A DNA stretch of 64,000 nucleotides from Lewinella sp. JB7 (GCF_024297185.1 NZ_JANCTD010000003.1:62001-126000); one strand, 5' to 3'; shown: positions 24,691-33,142, counted from the stretch's first letter. Program-made: numbers and translations. The notes: generated by a model from the sequence alone, not told the origin.

Positions 24691-24710
24691 CCGACTCTTC
24701 TTTTGCGCCT

Positions 24711-25343
24711 ATGTACAATCCGAATACTATCTACCACATCTACAACCAAAGCATTAACTATGAACTCCTCTTTAGGACCGATGCCAATTACCGGTATTTC
24801 TTGGAGAAGCTAAAACGACACGTGCTCCCCCACGCGGATGTGCTCGCTTTTTGTCTTATGCCCGATCATTTCCACTTGCTGCTCAAACCGACCGTAGTCG
24901 GATGCGAGCCCGGTAAATGCGGAAGGTATCTGCGGCTAACAGAAACGGGAGAGGATGCATGCTTTCAACAGAATTTGAGCAGTGCCATTAAAACTACGTT
25001 GAGTAGCTATACTCAGGCTATCAACAAGCGCCACGGTCGGCGGGGTTCCCTCTTCAAGGCTAAAACCAAGGCCAAACCGGGGTATAAGGGCTTCAGTCCG
25101 GAAGAGCTGGGTCTCGATACGGATGACCCGCTTACCCAAAAGATACCTTACCTCAGGACGTGTTTCAACTACATCCACGCAAATCCCGTGAAATCGAACC
25201 ACGTCAATCACCCTGAAGAGTGGGAATTTTCTTCCGCGCTGGATTATGCGGGATACAGAGACTGTGGGTTGATAAATTTTACGGCAGCCGAGCAGCTGCT
25301 TGGAATTGTCCGGAAAAATCCTTACAGCGGTCCAACGGGGTGA
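24711..25343 (+). CDS. REP-associated tyrosine transposase (RAYT, Y1/IS200-like HUH)
   Basis: Single-strand DNA nuclease/transposase relative that processes REP palindromes. The 210-residue protein starts MYNPNTIYHIYNQSINYELLF and has the HUH metal motif HFH at 53-55 (MPDHFHLLLK) and the catalytic tyrosine candidate Tyr100 in SSYTQAINKRHGRRGSLFKAK, followed by YLRTCFNYIHANPVKSNHV, all typical of RAYTs. The frame extends to GTG at 24687, but ATG 24711 aligns with family starts. The last codons (SGPTG, then stop) are written in REP sequence. Residues are intact, so the enzyme may be active. Confidence 0.92.
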   Translation: MYNPNTIYHIYNQSINYELLFRTDANYRYFLEKLKRHVLPHADVLAFCLMPDHFHLLLKPTVVGCEPGKCGRYLRLTETGEDACFQQNLSSAIKTTLSSYTQAINKRHGRRGSLFKAKTKAKPGYKGFSPEELGLDTDDPLTQKIPYLRTCFNYIHANPVKSNHVNHPEEWEFSSALDYAGYRDCGLINFTAAEQLLGIVRKNPYSGPTG

Positions 25344-25371
25344 CACCGTCCAACCGCTATAGCGGTCCAAC
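25326..25371. repeat. REP array 3 (downstream of RAYT, inverted)
   Basis: Repeat units in reverse orientation to array 2: AGCGGTCCAAC (25326-25336), ACCGTCCAAC (25345-25354, with a partner GGGGT just before), and CGCTATAGCGGTCCAAC (25355-25371), then CGGTCCA to 25378. It spans the RAYT stop codon and the hemD stop codon. Confidence 0.9.
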
Positions 25372-26013
25372 CGGTCCATGCTCCCCCAGCATCCCCACCA
25401 GGCCAGCCTCGCTCGCCACCGCCGGCCAGGCGCAGTCCACCCCCCGCCGCCGCAACTCAGCCCCCGTACTAGGCCCGATGGCGAGCACCCGCGCGCCCAC
25501 GGGTAAAGAGTAGTGATCCAGGTAGGCGGCGACGTTTAGCGGGCTGGTAAAGATGTAAATATCGGCGGCTACGGGTGCCTCCGGCGGGGAGGGGCGATTG
25601 TCGTAGCACACCGCATCCAGTACGGTGATCCGACCGTCCAGCACCCGTTGTATACTCAGACGGGACTGCCGGGCCCGCGGAAAGAAAACCCGGGCACCCT
25701 CCCCCACCGCTAGAAAGTCTTCCGCCACCTGCTCCGGATGACCGTTCCCGCAAAAGTCTACGCGGCCACACGATTCCAGTAAGGTAGCAGCCGTACTTCC
25801 ACCAATCGCCGCCACCCGCACTTCGGAAGGTATAGCCCCCGCAAACCGGACGGCCCGGGAGCTGTAAAAAAACCACCACTGGGCATCCGCCGGCGCGGAG
25901 AACGGCACCGGAGCGAAAGTGAGCAGGGATTGCGCGTGGATGCCGTGCCCGTGAGCTTCCGCCCACGATTGTAGCGGACTGGCCGGTTCAAGTCGGCGGC
26001 TAACGAAAATCAT
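25357..26013 (-). CDS. hemD: Uroporphyrinogen-III synthase
   Basis: Cyclises hydroxymethylbilane to uroporphyrinogen III in haem synthesis. The 218-residue protein shows the two-lobed HemD pattern, with weak sequence conservation but recognisable segments: start MIFVSRRLE, WWFFYSSRAVRFA, VAAIGGSTAATL, VCYDNRPSPP, IYIFTSPLNVAAYL and VLAIGPSTGAELRRRG. The last residues (GPVGPL) and the TAG stop are supplied by REP array 3, showing that the repeat has replaced the original 3' end. It follows the NYN-domain gene with a 2-bp gap, so they share an operon. Confidence 0.85.
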   Translation of the reverse strand: MIFVSRRLEPASPLQSWAEAHGHGIHAQSLLTFAPVPFSAPADAQWWFFYSSRAVRFAGAIPSEVRVAAIGGSTAATLLESCGRVDFCGNGHPEQVAEDFLAVGEGARVFFPRARQSRLSIQRVLDGRITVLDAVCYDNRPSPPEAPVAADIYIFTSPLNVAAYLDHYSLPVGARVLAIGPSTGAELRRRGVDCAWPAVASEAGLVGMLGEHGPVGPL

Positions 26014-26015
26014 CC

Positions 26016-26972
26016 TTACTCCTGCTCGGAATGATCGCCTTCCAGCTCCCCCAGAAAGTAGACTTCCTGAGCTACCAGGGTCCCCTTATCGCTGTGGGTC
26101 AGGACGAACTCGACGGGGTCCCCCTCCAGCAGGTCCTCGAAGCGCACGTTCTTCACGTTGGTATGGTGAAAGAAGAGGTTATTCGGCGGGTAGGTAATAA
26201 ACCCGTACCCACCCTTCAGGCTGAAGATCTCACTTTCCATCACCTCCCCGATCTGCCCCCCGACGGGCTCCTCCAACACTACGGAATCCTTTTTGTCCGG
26301 CGGCGGTGAAGCGTCCTTTTTCTTGTCGGACACAAACAGGGCTTCTACCAAGCGCGCTTCGGTGTCGGAAGCCGGGTGGTCGATGAATTCCGACATATTC
26401 AGGGGGTAACTGGACTCCCGGAGCAGATCCTGACTGGTGCGCGTGACGAAGCCGCTGCCGCTGTCGGTGGTAAATTCAAAATCCCACCCCAGCACCATCA
26501 CCCGCGTACCCAGTGAGTTGATCTTACGGACCAACGGCACGTAGTCGCCGTCGCTCGCGATGAGTACGACGACGTCAAACCGCCGTAGTACGGCCTGCTC
26601 GTAAGCTTCGAGCGCGAACCACACGTCGATGCCCTTCTCGTGGCGTCGCCCGTGGTTACTGCGCAGGGGGGAATAGTGAGTGGTGATACCACTCGACATC
26701 AGAATATCGTCGAACACCCGGTCGTAGTACAGCGCGCTTCCCCGTTTCTGCGCCTCCGTGGCGTTGAGTCGTCCCCGGAAGTAATGACTGTCGACAATCT
26801 TCGTGCGGTCCAGGCGCGTACCCTCTTCCCGCGCGACGCGGGCTTCGATGAATTGGTGCAAACCGGTGATGCTGAGGCGGCGGCGTTGCGGATGATCGTA
26901 ATTGTAGTAGTTGCTGACGTGTAGAAAGTAGTTACCGTCGTAAAAGACGCCTATTCTGGTGAGTGTTGACAT
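26016..26972 (-). CDS. NYN-domain (LabA/DUF88-like) protein fused to a cold-shock-like domain
   Basis: A 318-residue predicted RNA-processing protein. The NYN (PIN-fold) nuclease-like domain spans about residues 1-190, with the acidic sites in GVFYDGNYF, KGIDVWFALEAYE and IASDGDYVPLV. After a charged linker (DKKKDASPPPDKKD) a cold-shock-like OB fold follows (about 255-315: IFSLKGGYGFITYPPNNLFFHHTNVKN), which probably binds RNA. ATG at 26970-26972 (MSTLTRIGVFYDG) is chosen over an upstream ATG that lacks domain support. Upstream of hemD in one operon; a link to haem is not implied. Confidence 0.88.
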   Translation of the reverse strand: MSTLTRIGVFYDGNYFLHVSNYYNYDHPQRRRLSITGLHQFIEARVAREEGTRLDRTKIVDSHYFRGRLNATEAQKRGSALYYDRVFDDILMSSGITTHYSPLRSNHGRRHEKGIDVWFALEAYEQAVLRRFDVVVLIASDGDYVPLVRKINSLGTRVMVLGWDFEFTTDSGSGFVTRTSQDLLRESSYPLNMSEFIDHPASDTEARLVEALFVSDKKKDASPPPDKKDSVVLEEPVGGQIGEVMESEIFSLKGGYGFITYPPNNLFFHHTNVKNVRFEDLLEGDPVEFVLTHSDKGTLVAQEVYFLGELEGDHSEQE

Positions 26973-27042
26973 ATCTATACTGTAGGTTACGCTATCGGGT
27001 AAACTTACGCCCCGCCGGCCGAACCGCCCCCGCTGGTCCAAA

Positions 27043-27082
27043 AAGACAAAGCCCCATCCACGCGAATGTGCGCGGACGGGGC
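27043..27082 (-). terminator. Terminator after tRNA-Lys
   Basis: On the minus strand an imperfect GC-rich stem (plus-strand arms GCCCCATCCACGCG at 27051-27064 and CGCGGACGGGGC at 27071-27082) is followed by a T-rich run, 27050 down to 27041. It lies just downstream of tRNA-Lys. Confidence 0.7.
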
Positions 27083-27090
27083 CTGTAACG

Positions 27091-27164
27091 TGAGCCCCCA
27101 GGGGCTCGAACCCTGGACCCCCTCATTAAAAGTGAGGTGCTCTAGCCAGCTGAGCTAGGGGCTC
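27091..27164 (-). tRNA. tRNA-Lys (anticodon TTT)
   Basis: 74-nt cloverleaf on the minus strand: acceptor GAGCCCC pairs with GGGGCTC, D-arm GCTC/GAGC, anticodon stem CCTCA/TGAGG with loop CTTTTAA (anticodon TTT), T-arm CAGGG-TTCGAGC-CCCTG, discriminator A. CCA is not encoded. Confidence 0.97.
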
Positions 27165-27192
27165 TGGAGGTCGCTCTATTTCTAAAGCGACG

Positions 27193-27225
27193 CAAAGGTA
27201 AGCACGGCTAATCTACTTATGCAAA
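27193..27225 (-). promoter_or_regulatory. tRNA-Lys promoter
   Basis: Minus-strand TTTG (27222-27225), 21-bp spacer and TACCTTTG (27193-27200) match the Bacteroidota consensus; the tRNA 5' end is 29 bp further on. Confidence 0.75.
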
Positions 27226-27252
27226 CGCTGTGCGGATAATCTTTGCAACATC

Positions 27253-27528
27253 CTACTTCCGGATGCCCAACTTAGCGATCAGCGAACGGTACCCCTCGAG
27301 GTCCTTCCGCTTAAGGTAATTAAGCATCTTGCCGCGGCTACCGACCAGGCTCAGCAGAGCCTTACGGCTGCTGTGATCCTTGGGGTGAGTGCGCAGGTGG
27401 TCGGACAGCGCCTTGATGCGGAAAGTGAACAGGGCAATCTGTCCTTCGGTGCTTCCGGTATTCTGGGCGGAGCCGCCGTATTCGGTGAAGATCTCGTCCA
27501 TCTTCTCCTGGGAAAGGTAAACTGGCAT
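27253..27528 (-). CDS. rpsO: 30S ribosomal protein S15
   Basis: Primary 16S rRNA-binding protein of 91 residues. Conserved S15 segments are evident: [58 protein letters not shown] and the C-terminal [12 protein letters not shown]. Start [10 protein letters not shown] at ATG 27526-27528. It is monocistronic here, with a -7 box TACCTTTG at 27597-27604 on the minus strand about 70 bp upstream. Confidence 0.98.
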   Translation of the reverse strand: MPVYLSQEKMDEIFTEYGGSAQNTGSTEGQIALFTFRIKALSDHLRTHPKDHSSRKALLSLVGSRGKMLNYLKRKDLEGYRSLIAKLGIRK

Positions 27529-27596
27529 AATAAAGGCCTTTAGTAAATAGCCCCCGCGGAGGGAACTAATCAGTTAAAGCGAAAAATTTCGGGACG

Positions 27597-27604
27597 CAAA
27601 GGTA
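27597..27604 (-). promoter_or_regulatory. rpsO -7 promoter box
   Basis: TACCTTTG on the minus strand matches TAnnTTTG and is identical to the tRNA-Lys box. The leader to the rpsO ATG would be about 65 nt, room for the S15 autoregulatory structure known from other bacteria, though none was identified here. Confidence 0.6.
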
Positions 27605-27680
27605 GGCATTCTTCCATTGTCCGACACTATTAATGTCAACTACTGTCTATTTTACCCGACGTTTGCACAAACCGCTCCGT

Positions 27681-29123
27681 ATGAAACACCTGCTACCCCT
27701 GCTCTTCGTCTTCCTAGCCTGCTCCTGCGTCCGCGCCCAGAACTATATCAGCGTCGATAAACAGGAGCGCCTGACGGCCGAGCAGATCGGCCGGCAACTA
27801 CCGATCACGACGGAGTACGACGTGGTCATCTACAAGGTACTATACGCTACCGTGGATGCTTTCGGGAAGCCGGATACGGCCAGCGGGATGCTTTCCGTAC
27901 CCGACGATCGCTCGCTCCGCTTCCCCATGGGCATCTACATGCACGGAACGGTGACCGACCGTGAGGCGGTACCCAGCCGGCGGGAAACGCTGGAGCGGTC
28001 CGTGGTCAATGCCTTCGCCACCAACGGATACATCATGGTAGCTCCGGACTATATCGGCCTGGGGGATAGCGACGGTTTCCACCCCTACGTACACGCGGCT
28101 ACCGAATCCAGCGCCGGCCGCGACCTCATTCTCGCCGCCCAGTCCTGGATGGACGACCAGCAAGTGGCCTACAACGATCAACTCTTCATTACCGGCTACA
28201 GCCAGGGCGGACACGCCGCGCAGGCACTGCACCGCGACATTCAGGCCGATTCCGGCTCCGCTTCCCTCTCGGTCACCGCCGCAACCCACCTCTCGGGCCC
28301 CTACAGTATCAGCGACGTAATGCGACGGGCCACCCTCAGCGAGGGTCGCCCCACCCTGCCGGGATATATCGTATATACCTACGTCAGCTACAACAACGTC
28401 TACCAGATATACGACAGTCTCGGTCAGGTATTCGTACAGCCTTACCTCGACGTGATCCGTCAGTACGACCGGGAGGAAATCGACGGGGAAGCCTTCAACG
28501 CAAGCCTTACCGATTTGCTGGAAGAGCGGCAGGAACGCCTGATCGATATGTTCCAGGACTCCATCGAACAGCAAATTTCTTCGGACGACGACGATAGCCG
28601 CATCGTGCAGGCGCTGCGCGATAACGATACCTTCGACTGGGCCCCGGAAGCCCCCACCCTGTTGTACTACTGTACCGCTGACGAGCAGGTACCCGCCGAA
28701 AATGCCCTGGTGGCCGCCGCCCGCATGCGCGAACTGGGGTCCACGTCGGTGATCGCGCAGTCCGGCGGAGACCTGTCGCACGGGGGGTGCATCCCCTTCG
28801 CGCTGCTGACGACCTTAAACCTATTTGACCAGTACGCGACCATCAGTTCGACAACTTCGCTGGGCCGGGCGGTGGATATCCCCGCTTTCACGATCAGCCC
28901 CAATCCCGCGGGCGCGGGTACCGACCTTCGCCTGACCGGACTGCCGGCGGGAATCGAGGCGCGGTACGATCTCTACGACCCGACGGGCAGAACCATTATG
29001 CACGGGCATATTACGGACCGCGCTTCCCTCACCGTGCCCGCTACGGTCCGCTCGGGCGTACACGTGCTGCGGCTAACGCTGTCCGACGGCAATTTCGTCG
29101 TGCGCCGGGTGGTGCTTCGGTAG
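27681..29123 (+). CDS. Secreted alpha/beta-hydrolase (esterase/lipase-like) with T9SS C-terminal domain
   Basis: Exported hydrolase of 480 residues. ATG at 27681 gives a signal peptide (MKHLLPLLFVFLACSCVRAQ). The alpha/beta-hydrolase core has the nucleophile motif GYSQGG (Ser174), an acidic candidate in YYCTADEQVPAEN and a His in LSHGGC, completing a Ser-Asp-His triad. APDYIGLGDSDGFHPYVHA resembles bacterial secretory lipase-like enzymes. The C-terminus (FTISPNPAGAG to VVRRVVLR) is a type IX secretion sorting domain, so it is likely transported across the outer membrane. Substrate unknown. Confidence 0.88.
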   Translation: MKHLLPLLFVFLACSCVRAQNYISVDKQERLTAEQIGRQLPITTEYDVVIYKVLYATVDAFGKPDTASGMLSVPDDRSLRFPMGIYMHGTVTDREAVPSRRETLERSVVNAFATNGYIMVAPDYIGLGDSDGFHPYVHAATESSAGRDLILAAQSWMDDQQVAYNDQLFITGYSQGGHAAQALHRDIQADSGSASLSVTAATHLSGPYSISDVMRRATLSEGRPTLPGYIVYTYVSYNNVYQIYDSLGQVFVQPYLDVIRQYDREEIDGEAFNASLTDLLEERQERLIDMFQDSIEQQISSDDDDSRIVQALRDNDTFDWAPEAPTLLYYCTADEQVPAENALVAAARMRELGSTSVIAQSGGDLSHGGCIPFALLTTLNLFDQYATISSTTSLGRAVDIPAFTISPNPAGAGTDLRLTGLPAGIEARYDLYDPTGRTIMHGHITDRASLTVPATVRSGVHVLRLTLSDGNFVVRRVVLR

Positions 29124-29145
29124 AGCGGCCCTTACCTTCGGGCCC

Positions 29146-29595
29146 ATGAACGTACAGATACGCCAGGGCACCGCCGAGGACCTGCCCGCCGTCCACCACC
29201 TGGTGGGTGAGTTGGCGCGCTTCGAACGCGCACTCGACAGCTTCACCGCTACCCTGCAGGACTACCGCGATGATTTCCGCGACGAGTTTTTTGAAGTCAT
29301 CGTCGCCGAGGATATGGCTACGGGCAAGGTCATCGGCATGGCCCTCTACAACTTCGTCTACAGCACCTGGAAAGGGCGCATGATCTACCTGGAAGACTTC
29401 GTGCTGGACCCAGACTACCGCCGCCACGGAATCGGCCAGCGACTGTGGGACGTACTCAAGGAAAGGGGGCGGGAACGCGGGTGCCGGCTTCTGAAGTGGC
29501 AGGTGCTGGACTGGAATACCGATGCCATTCGGTTTTACGAAGCCCAGGGAGCAGCCATCGAGCACGAATGGCTCAACGGAAAACTGACCCTCTGA
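29146..29595 (+). CDS. GNAT acetyltransferase (SSAT-like)
   Basis: N-acetyltransferase of 149 residues. The acetyl-CoA loop is in LDPDYRRHGIGQRLWDVL, and the overall pattern (IRQGTAEDLPAVHHLVGELARFER, YNFVYSTWKGRMIYLEDFVLDPDYR, DWNTDAIRFYEAQGA) resembles spermidine/spermine and thialysine acetyltransferases. It probably acetylates a small diamine or polyamine, inferred from likeness only. It is 22 bp downstream of the esterase gene and converges on the prenyl synthase gene. Confidence 0.9.
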   Translation: MNVQIRQGTAEDLPAVHHLVGELARFERALDSFTATLQDYRDDFRDEFFEVIVAEDMATGKVIGMALYNFVYSTWKGRMIYLEDFVLDPDYRRHGIGQRLWDVLKERGRERGCRLLKWQVLDWNTDAIRFYEAQGAAIEHEWLNGKLTL

Positions 29596-29598
29596 GAA

Positions 29599-30597
29599 CT
29601 AGTTCTTCCGGCTGAGCAGATCCTCGGCCAGTTGCCGTAAGACTCCCTTCCACCGTTCGTCGCCCCCGGCCGCCCCGAGGTGGGCGTAGGCCTCCCGCTG
29701 AAACTGGTCGCGCAACTCCGCGACCAGCCGGGGCACGTCACGTAGTCGCATCAATTCGGTAACGCGGGCCACTTTGGGGGCCGGATCGTCCGGAGAGTGG
29801 CTGAACCAGTGCACGAGTTCGTCGCGTTGCTCCGCGCCGAGCGCCTCGAAGGTTTTGATGTAGAGGAAAGTTTTTTTGTTGCGGATGATGTCGTTGCCGG
29901 TGAGCTTGCCGGTTTGTTCCCCGTCGCCGAAGGTGTCGAGCAAGTCGTCGTGCAACTGGAAAGCGAGGCCGGTCAGGCGTCCGAAGGCGTAGAGATGATC
30001 GGCATCGGCGCGACTGGCCCCGGCGGCGAGCGCGCCCATTTCGAGGGCTCCCCCCAGCAGGACGGCCGTCTTGAGCTCAATCATGTGCAGGTACTCCTCG
30101 ATGGTGACGTTGCTACGTCCTTCGAAATCCACGTCGAATTGCTGCCCCTCGCAGACGCCCGTCGCCACCCGGTTGAAGGTGCACAACAGCTCGTGGGTCC
30201 GCCGCGTATCGGGAGCCGCGCAGAGATGAGCATAGGCCTGGATGAGCATCAGGTCGCCGCTGAGAATGGCGGTATTCACGTCCCACTTTTCGTGCACCGT
30301 GGGGTTTCCGCGGCGCAGCGGACTGTCGTCCATGATGTCGTCGTGCAGCAGCGTGAAATTGTGAAAGGTCTCCACGGCCAGTGCTACGGGCATACCGGCG
30401 GAGAGTTCCTCACCGTCGCCGAACATGCGTGCGGCGATGAGGGCCAGCAGCGGTCGCACCCGCTTACCACCGATGCCCATAATGTATTCCACCGGCTCGT
30501 ACAGCCCCCGGGGCTCCCGTCCCGTGGCGGACTCCCGCAGGCGGAGGAGAAAGCGTTCGCGGAGCGCGTGGAGGGGATCACGGAGGGGCTGAGACAT
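29599..30597 (-). CDS. Polyprenyl diphosphate synthase (trans-prenyltransferase)
   Basis: Condenses isopentenyl diphosphate with allylic diphosphates. The 332-residue protein has the first Asp-rich motif DDIMDD in LLHDDIMDDSPLRRGNPTVH and the second DDLLD in QLHDDLLDTFGD, plus GGKRVRPLLALIAARMFG. ATG at 30595-30597 (MSQPLRDPLH) is chosen; upstream in-frame ATGs overlap non-conserved sequence. Product chain length (C15, C20 or longer) is not certain; in this group it often supplies carotenoid or quinone precursors. Confidence 0.93.
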   Translation of the reverse strand: MSQPLRDPLHALRERFLLRLRESATGREPRGLYEPVEYIMGIGGKRVRPLLALIAARMFGDGEELSAGMPVALAVETFHNFTLLHDDIMDDSPLRRGNPTVHEKWDVNTAILSGDLMLIQAYAHLCAAPDTRRTHELLCTFNRVATGVCEGQQFDVDFEGRSNVTIEEYLHMIELKTAVLLGGALEMGALAAGASRADADHLYAFGRLTGLAFQLHDDLLDTFGDGEQTGKLTGNDIIRNKKTFLYIKTFEALGAEQRDELVHWFSHSPDDPAPKVARVTELMRLRDVPRLVAELRDQFQREAYAHLGAAGGDERWKGVLRQLAEDLLSRKN

Positions 30598-30759
30598 GGG
30601 CGGGGGCGGCTTATTCGGTCCGACAAACATACGAAGAAGGTTGCCCGGCATCATTTGTCGCCGGACATGAACCAAGGTTGCCGGTCGTACGTCCTACTAC
30701 TTTAAGCCACCTTCGTTCATCAACCACCGCGGGCAGCGCGCCGCGGGAATCCAGTAGCT

Positions 30760-31734
30760 ATGTACGACCTCATCATCATCGGCGGCGGGCCTTCCGGGAT
30801 CAACGTGGCGATCAGCGCCCGGCGGGCGGGACTGAACTACCTCATCATCGAGAAGGGGGTGATTGCCAACAGCCTGTTCCATTTTCCGGTCAACATGACC
30901 TTCTTCAGTACGTCGCTCAAACTGGAGATCCAACGGACGCCCTTCATCAGTCACCTCGACAAGCCCACCCGCGCCGAGGCGCTGGAATACTACCGGCGGC
31001 TGGTCCAGCACTTCGACCTGCAGATCAAACTGTACGAGGAAGTCAGTGAGATGGACAAGCGGACGGACGGAGGATACCGCGTCCGCACCAACCGCGGGAG
31101 CTACGACACCCACCACGTAGTGGTGGCCACCGGATTCTACGACACCCCCCGCCTGCTCGGCATTCCGGGAGAGGACCTGCCTAAGGTGCTTCACTACTAC
31201 GACGACCCCCACGCCTACATCGGCCAGCGGGTGCTTGTGGTGGGCGCGGCGAACTCCGCCTGCGATGCGGCCCTGGAGTGCTGGAGAAAGGGCGCCGAGG
31301 TCACCATGGCGGTGCGCGGCGGAGAAATAAACGATCGCGTCAAGTACTGGATCAAACCGGACATTGAAAACCGGATCCGCGAGGGCAGTATCCAAGCCTA
31401 CTTCAACACGACGATTCAGGCCATCCGCCCGGATGAAGTCGACCTGCTCACGCCCGGTGGCCCGGTCACCCTTCCCAATGACTTCGTGCTGGCCATGACG
31501 GGCTACGAACCTAACTACGCGCTATTCGAACGACTCGGCCTGCCCATCGAACCGACGGATGCCTGTAAACCGGTATTCAATCCAGACACCCTGGAAACTA
31601 ACCTACCCGGCGTATACATGGCGGGCGTGGCGTGTGCCGGACGCCAAACGAGCAAACTCTTTATCGAAAACACCCGCGATCACGGCGACATCATCGTCGA
31701 GGGTATCACCCAGCGCACCGTCGCCGCGCAGTAG
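30760..31734 (+). CDS. ypdA: YpdA-family flavin disulfide reductase (putative bacillithiol disulfide reductase)
   Basis: FAD/NADPH-dependent thioredoxin reductase-like protein of 324 residues. FAD loop IIGGGPSG near residue 6, NADPH loop VVGAANSACDAAL (about 160), HFPVNMTFFSTS typical of YpdA/Bdr, and C-terminal YMAGVACAG. YpdA lacks the CxxC pair of thioredoxin reductase, and none is seen here. In Firmicutes it reduces oxidised bacillithiol. It begins a run of same-strand genes with another disulfide reductase-family protein 38 bp downstream, implying a thiol redox function. Confidence 0.9.
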   Translation: MYDLIIIGGGPSGINVAISARRAGLNYLIIEKGVIANSLFHFPVNMTFFSTSLKLEIQRTPFISHLDKPTRAEALEYYRRLVQHFDLQIKLYEEVSEMDKRTDGGYRVRTNRGSYDTHHVVVATGFYDTPRLLGIPGEDLPKVLHYYDDPHAYIGQRVLVVGAANSACDAALECWRKGAEVTMAVRGGEINDRVKYWIKPDIENRIREGSIQAYFNTTIQAIRPDEVDLLTPGGPVTLPNDFVLAMTGYEPNYALFERLGLPIEPTDACKPVFNPDTLETNLPGVYMAGVACAGRQTSKLFIENTRDHGDIIVEGITQRTVAAQ

Positions 31735-31772
31735 CGAGGTGGCTGAGTGTATTTTCTAAAAACCCTTGGGGT

Positions 31773-33137
31773 ATGTCTATGAAAGAATACGATGTTGTCG
31801 TAATCGGTGCCGGCAGCGCCGGTCAGTCCGTCGCCGCCGCCGCAGCTAAAGCCGGTAAGACCGTGGCCATTACCGAAGGTCGCGAATACGGCGGCACCTG
31901 CCCGCTGCGCGGTTGCGACCCGAAACTCGTGCTGCACGCCGCCGCCGAGACCATGCATCGCTTGCATAACCTTCGGGGCAAGGGATTCACCAGCGATCCG
32001 GATTTTTCGTGGCCCGACCTGATGGAATGGAAGCGGTCGTTCACGGAGCCCATTCCGGAGAACAGCCAGGAACGCATGCGGGAAAACGGCGTGGAAGTGT
32101 ACGAAAGCTACGCCACCTTCATCGATGCCCACACCCTCCAACTGACCGACGAGGTACGCATAAAGGGAAAAACCATCGTGGTGGCCACCGGCCTGCGCCC
32201 CACACCGCTCGACTTTCCCGGAAGCGAGTATCTCTACACCAGCGACGACTTTCTGGAAATGGATGAGCTGCCCGGCGAGATGGTCATCGTAGGCGGCGGC
32301 TACATCGGGACCGAAACCTCCCAGATCAGCCACGCCCTGGGCTGCCGGGTCACCGTAATTGTGAGTGACGATGTCCCCCTCAGTAAATTCGATCACGACC
32401 TGGCCGGGCTGCTGCTGACATCCGCCGAGGAAAGAGGCATCAAATTTCACCTCAACACTAGGGCCAAGGCCATCCGCAAAACGGGTGACCGGTTTGAGGT
32501 AGACGTGGAGGATAAGGACGGGCAGCAGACGACCCTCACGACCGACCGCGTCATTCACTGTGCCGGACGTACTCCCAACATCGGTGAGCTCGACCTGGAC
32601 GCCGCGGGGATCGAGCACGACAAGAAAAAAGGAATCGTCGTCGACGACCGCCTGCGCACCAACCTCCCCCACGTGTACGCGGTCGGAGACTGCACGGATA
32701 ACGGCCTGCCCCTCTCCCCGGTGGCCAGCTACGACGCGACGGTGCTGAGCGAAATTCTGTTTGAGGGCAGCGACCGTAAGGTAGAGTACTACCCCCTCCC
32801 CACCGTCGCCTTTTCCCTGCCCGGCATGGCCGCCGTGGGCATGACGGCCGACGAAGCGCAAAAAGCCAGGAAGGAAGGACGAAAGATTGCCGAACGCTTT
32901 GCCGATGCTTCCGACTGGTACCACGCCCGTCACCTCAACAGTCCGGTCTTCGCCTACAAGGTGTTTCTGGATGAGGACGAGGACCGCATCCTCGGGGCCC
33001 ACCTGCTCGGACCTGACGTCACGGAGTTGATCAACCTCTTCTACCTCGCCATCTTACAGAAAACCCGGGTGGCCGAGCTGAAAAAAATGATCTTTGCCTA
33101 TCCTACTCCGGCTTCCACCCTCAAATCGATGCTTTAA
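31773..33137 (+). CDS. Class I pyridine nucleotide-disulfide oxidoreductase homologue lacking the His-Glu pair
   Basis: FAD-dependent oxidoreductase of 454 residues in the glutathione reductase/lipoamide dehydrogenase family. It has the FAD loop VVIGAGSAGQS (about 9-19), the redox pair Cys43 and Cys48 in GGTCPLRGCDP, a NAD(P) loop VIVGGGYIGTETSQ, and VYAVGDCTD. The C-terminus reads FAYPTPASTL where active family members have HPTxxE, so both the catalytic His and Glu are replaced (Tyr and Ser). ATG 31773 is preferred; ATG 31779 is two codons later. Adjacent to ypdA and polX in one run. Physiological substrate unknown. Confidence 0.88.
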   Translation: MSMKEYDVVVIGAGSAGQSVAAAAAKAGKTVAITEGREYGGTCPLRGCDPKLVLHAAAETMHRLHNLRGKGFTSDPDFSWPDLMEWKRSFTEPIPENSQERMRENGVEVYESYATFIDAHTLQLTDEVRIKGKTIVVATGLRPTPLDFPGSEYLYTSDDFLEMDELPGEMVIVGGGYIGTETSQISHALGCRVTVIVSDDVPLSKFDHDLAGLLLTSAEERGIKFHLNTRAKAIRKTGDRFEVDVEDKDGQQTTLTTDRVIHCAGRTPNIGELDLDAAGIEHDKKKGIVVDDRLRTNLPHVYAVGDCTDNGLPLSPVASYDATVLSEILFEGSDRKVEYYPLPTVAFSLPGMAAVGMTADEAQKARKEGRKIAERFADASDWYHARHLNSPVFAYKVFLDEDEDRILGAHLLGPDVTELINLFYLAILQKTRVAELKKMIFAYPTPASTLKSML

Positions 33138-33142
33138 GGCCT

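Larger units (their letters stand above)
24554..25371 (+). mobile_element. REP/RAYT unit (candidate REPtron)
   Basis: A tyrosine HUH transposase gene of the RAYT type is enclosed by two arrays of the same 17-bp repeat in opposite orientation (array 2 on the left, array 3 on the right), about 0.8 kb in total. Such REP-gene-REP units are known as REPtrons. No target-site duplication could be identified, and mobility is inferred. Confidence 0.8.
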
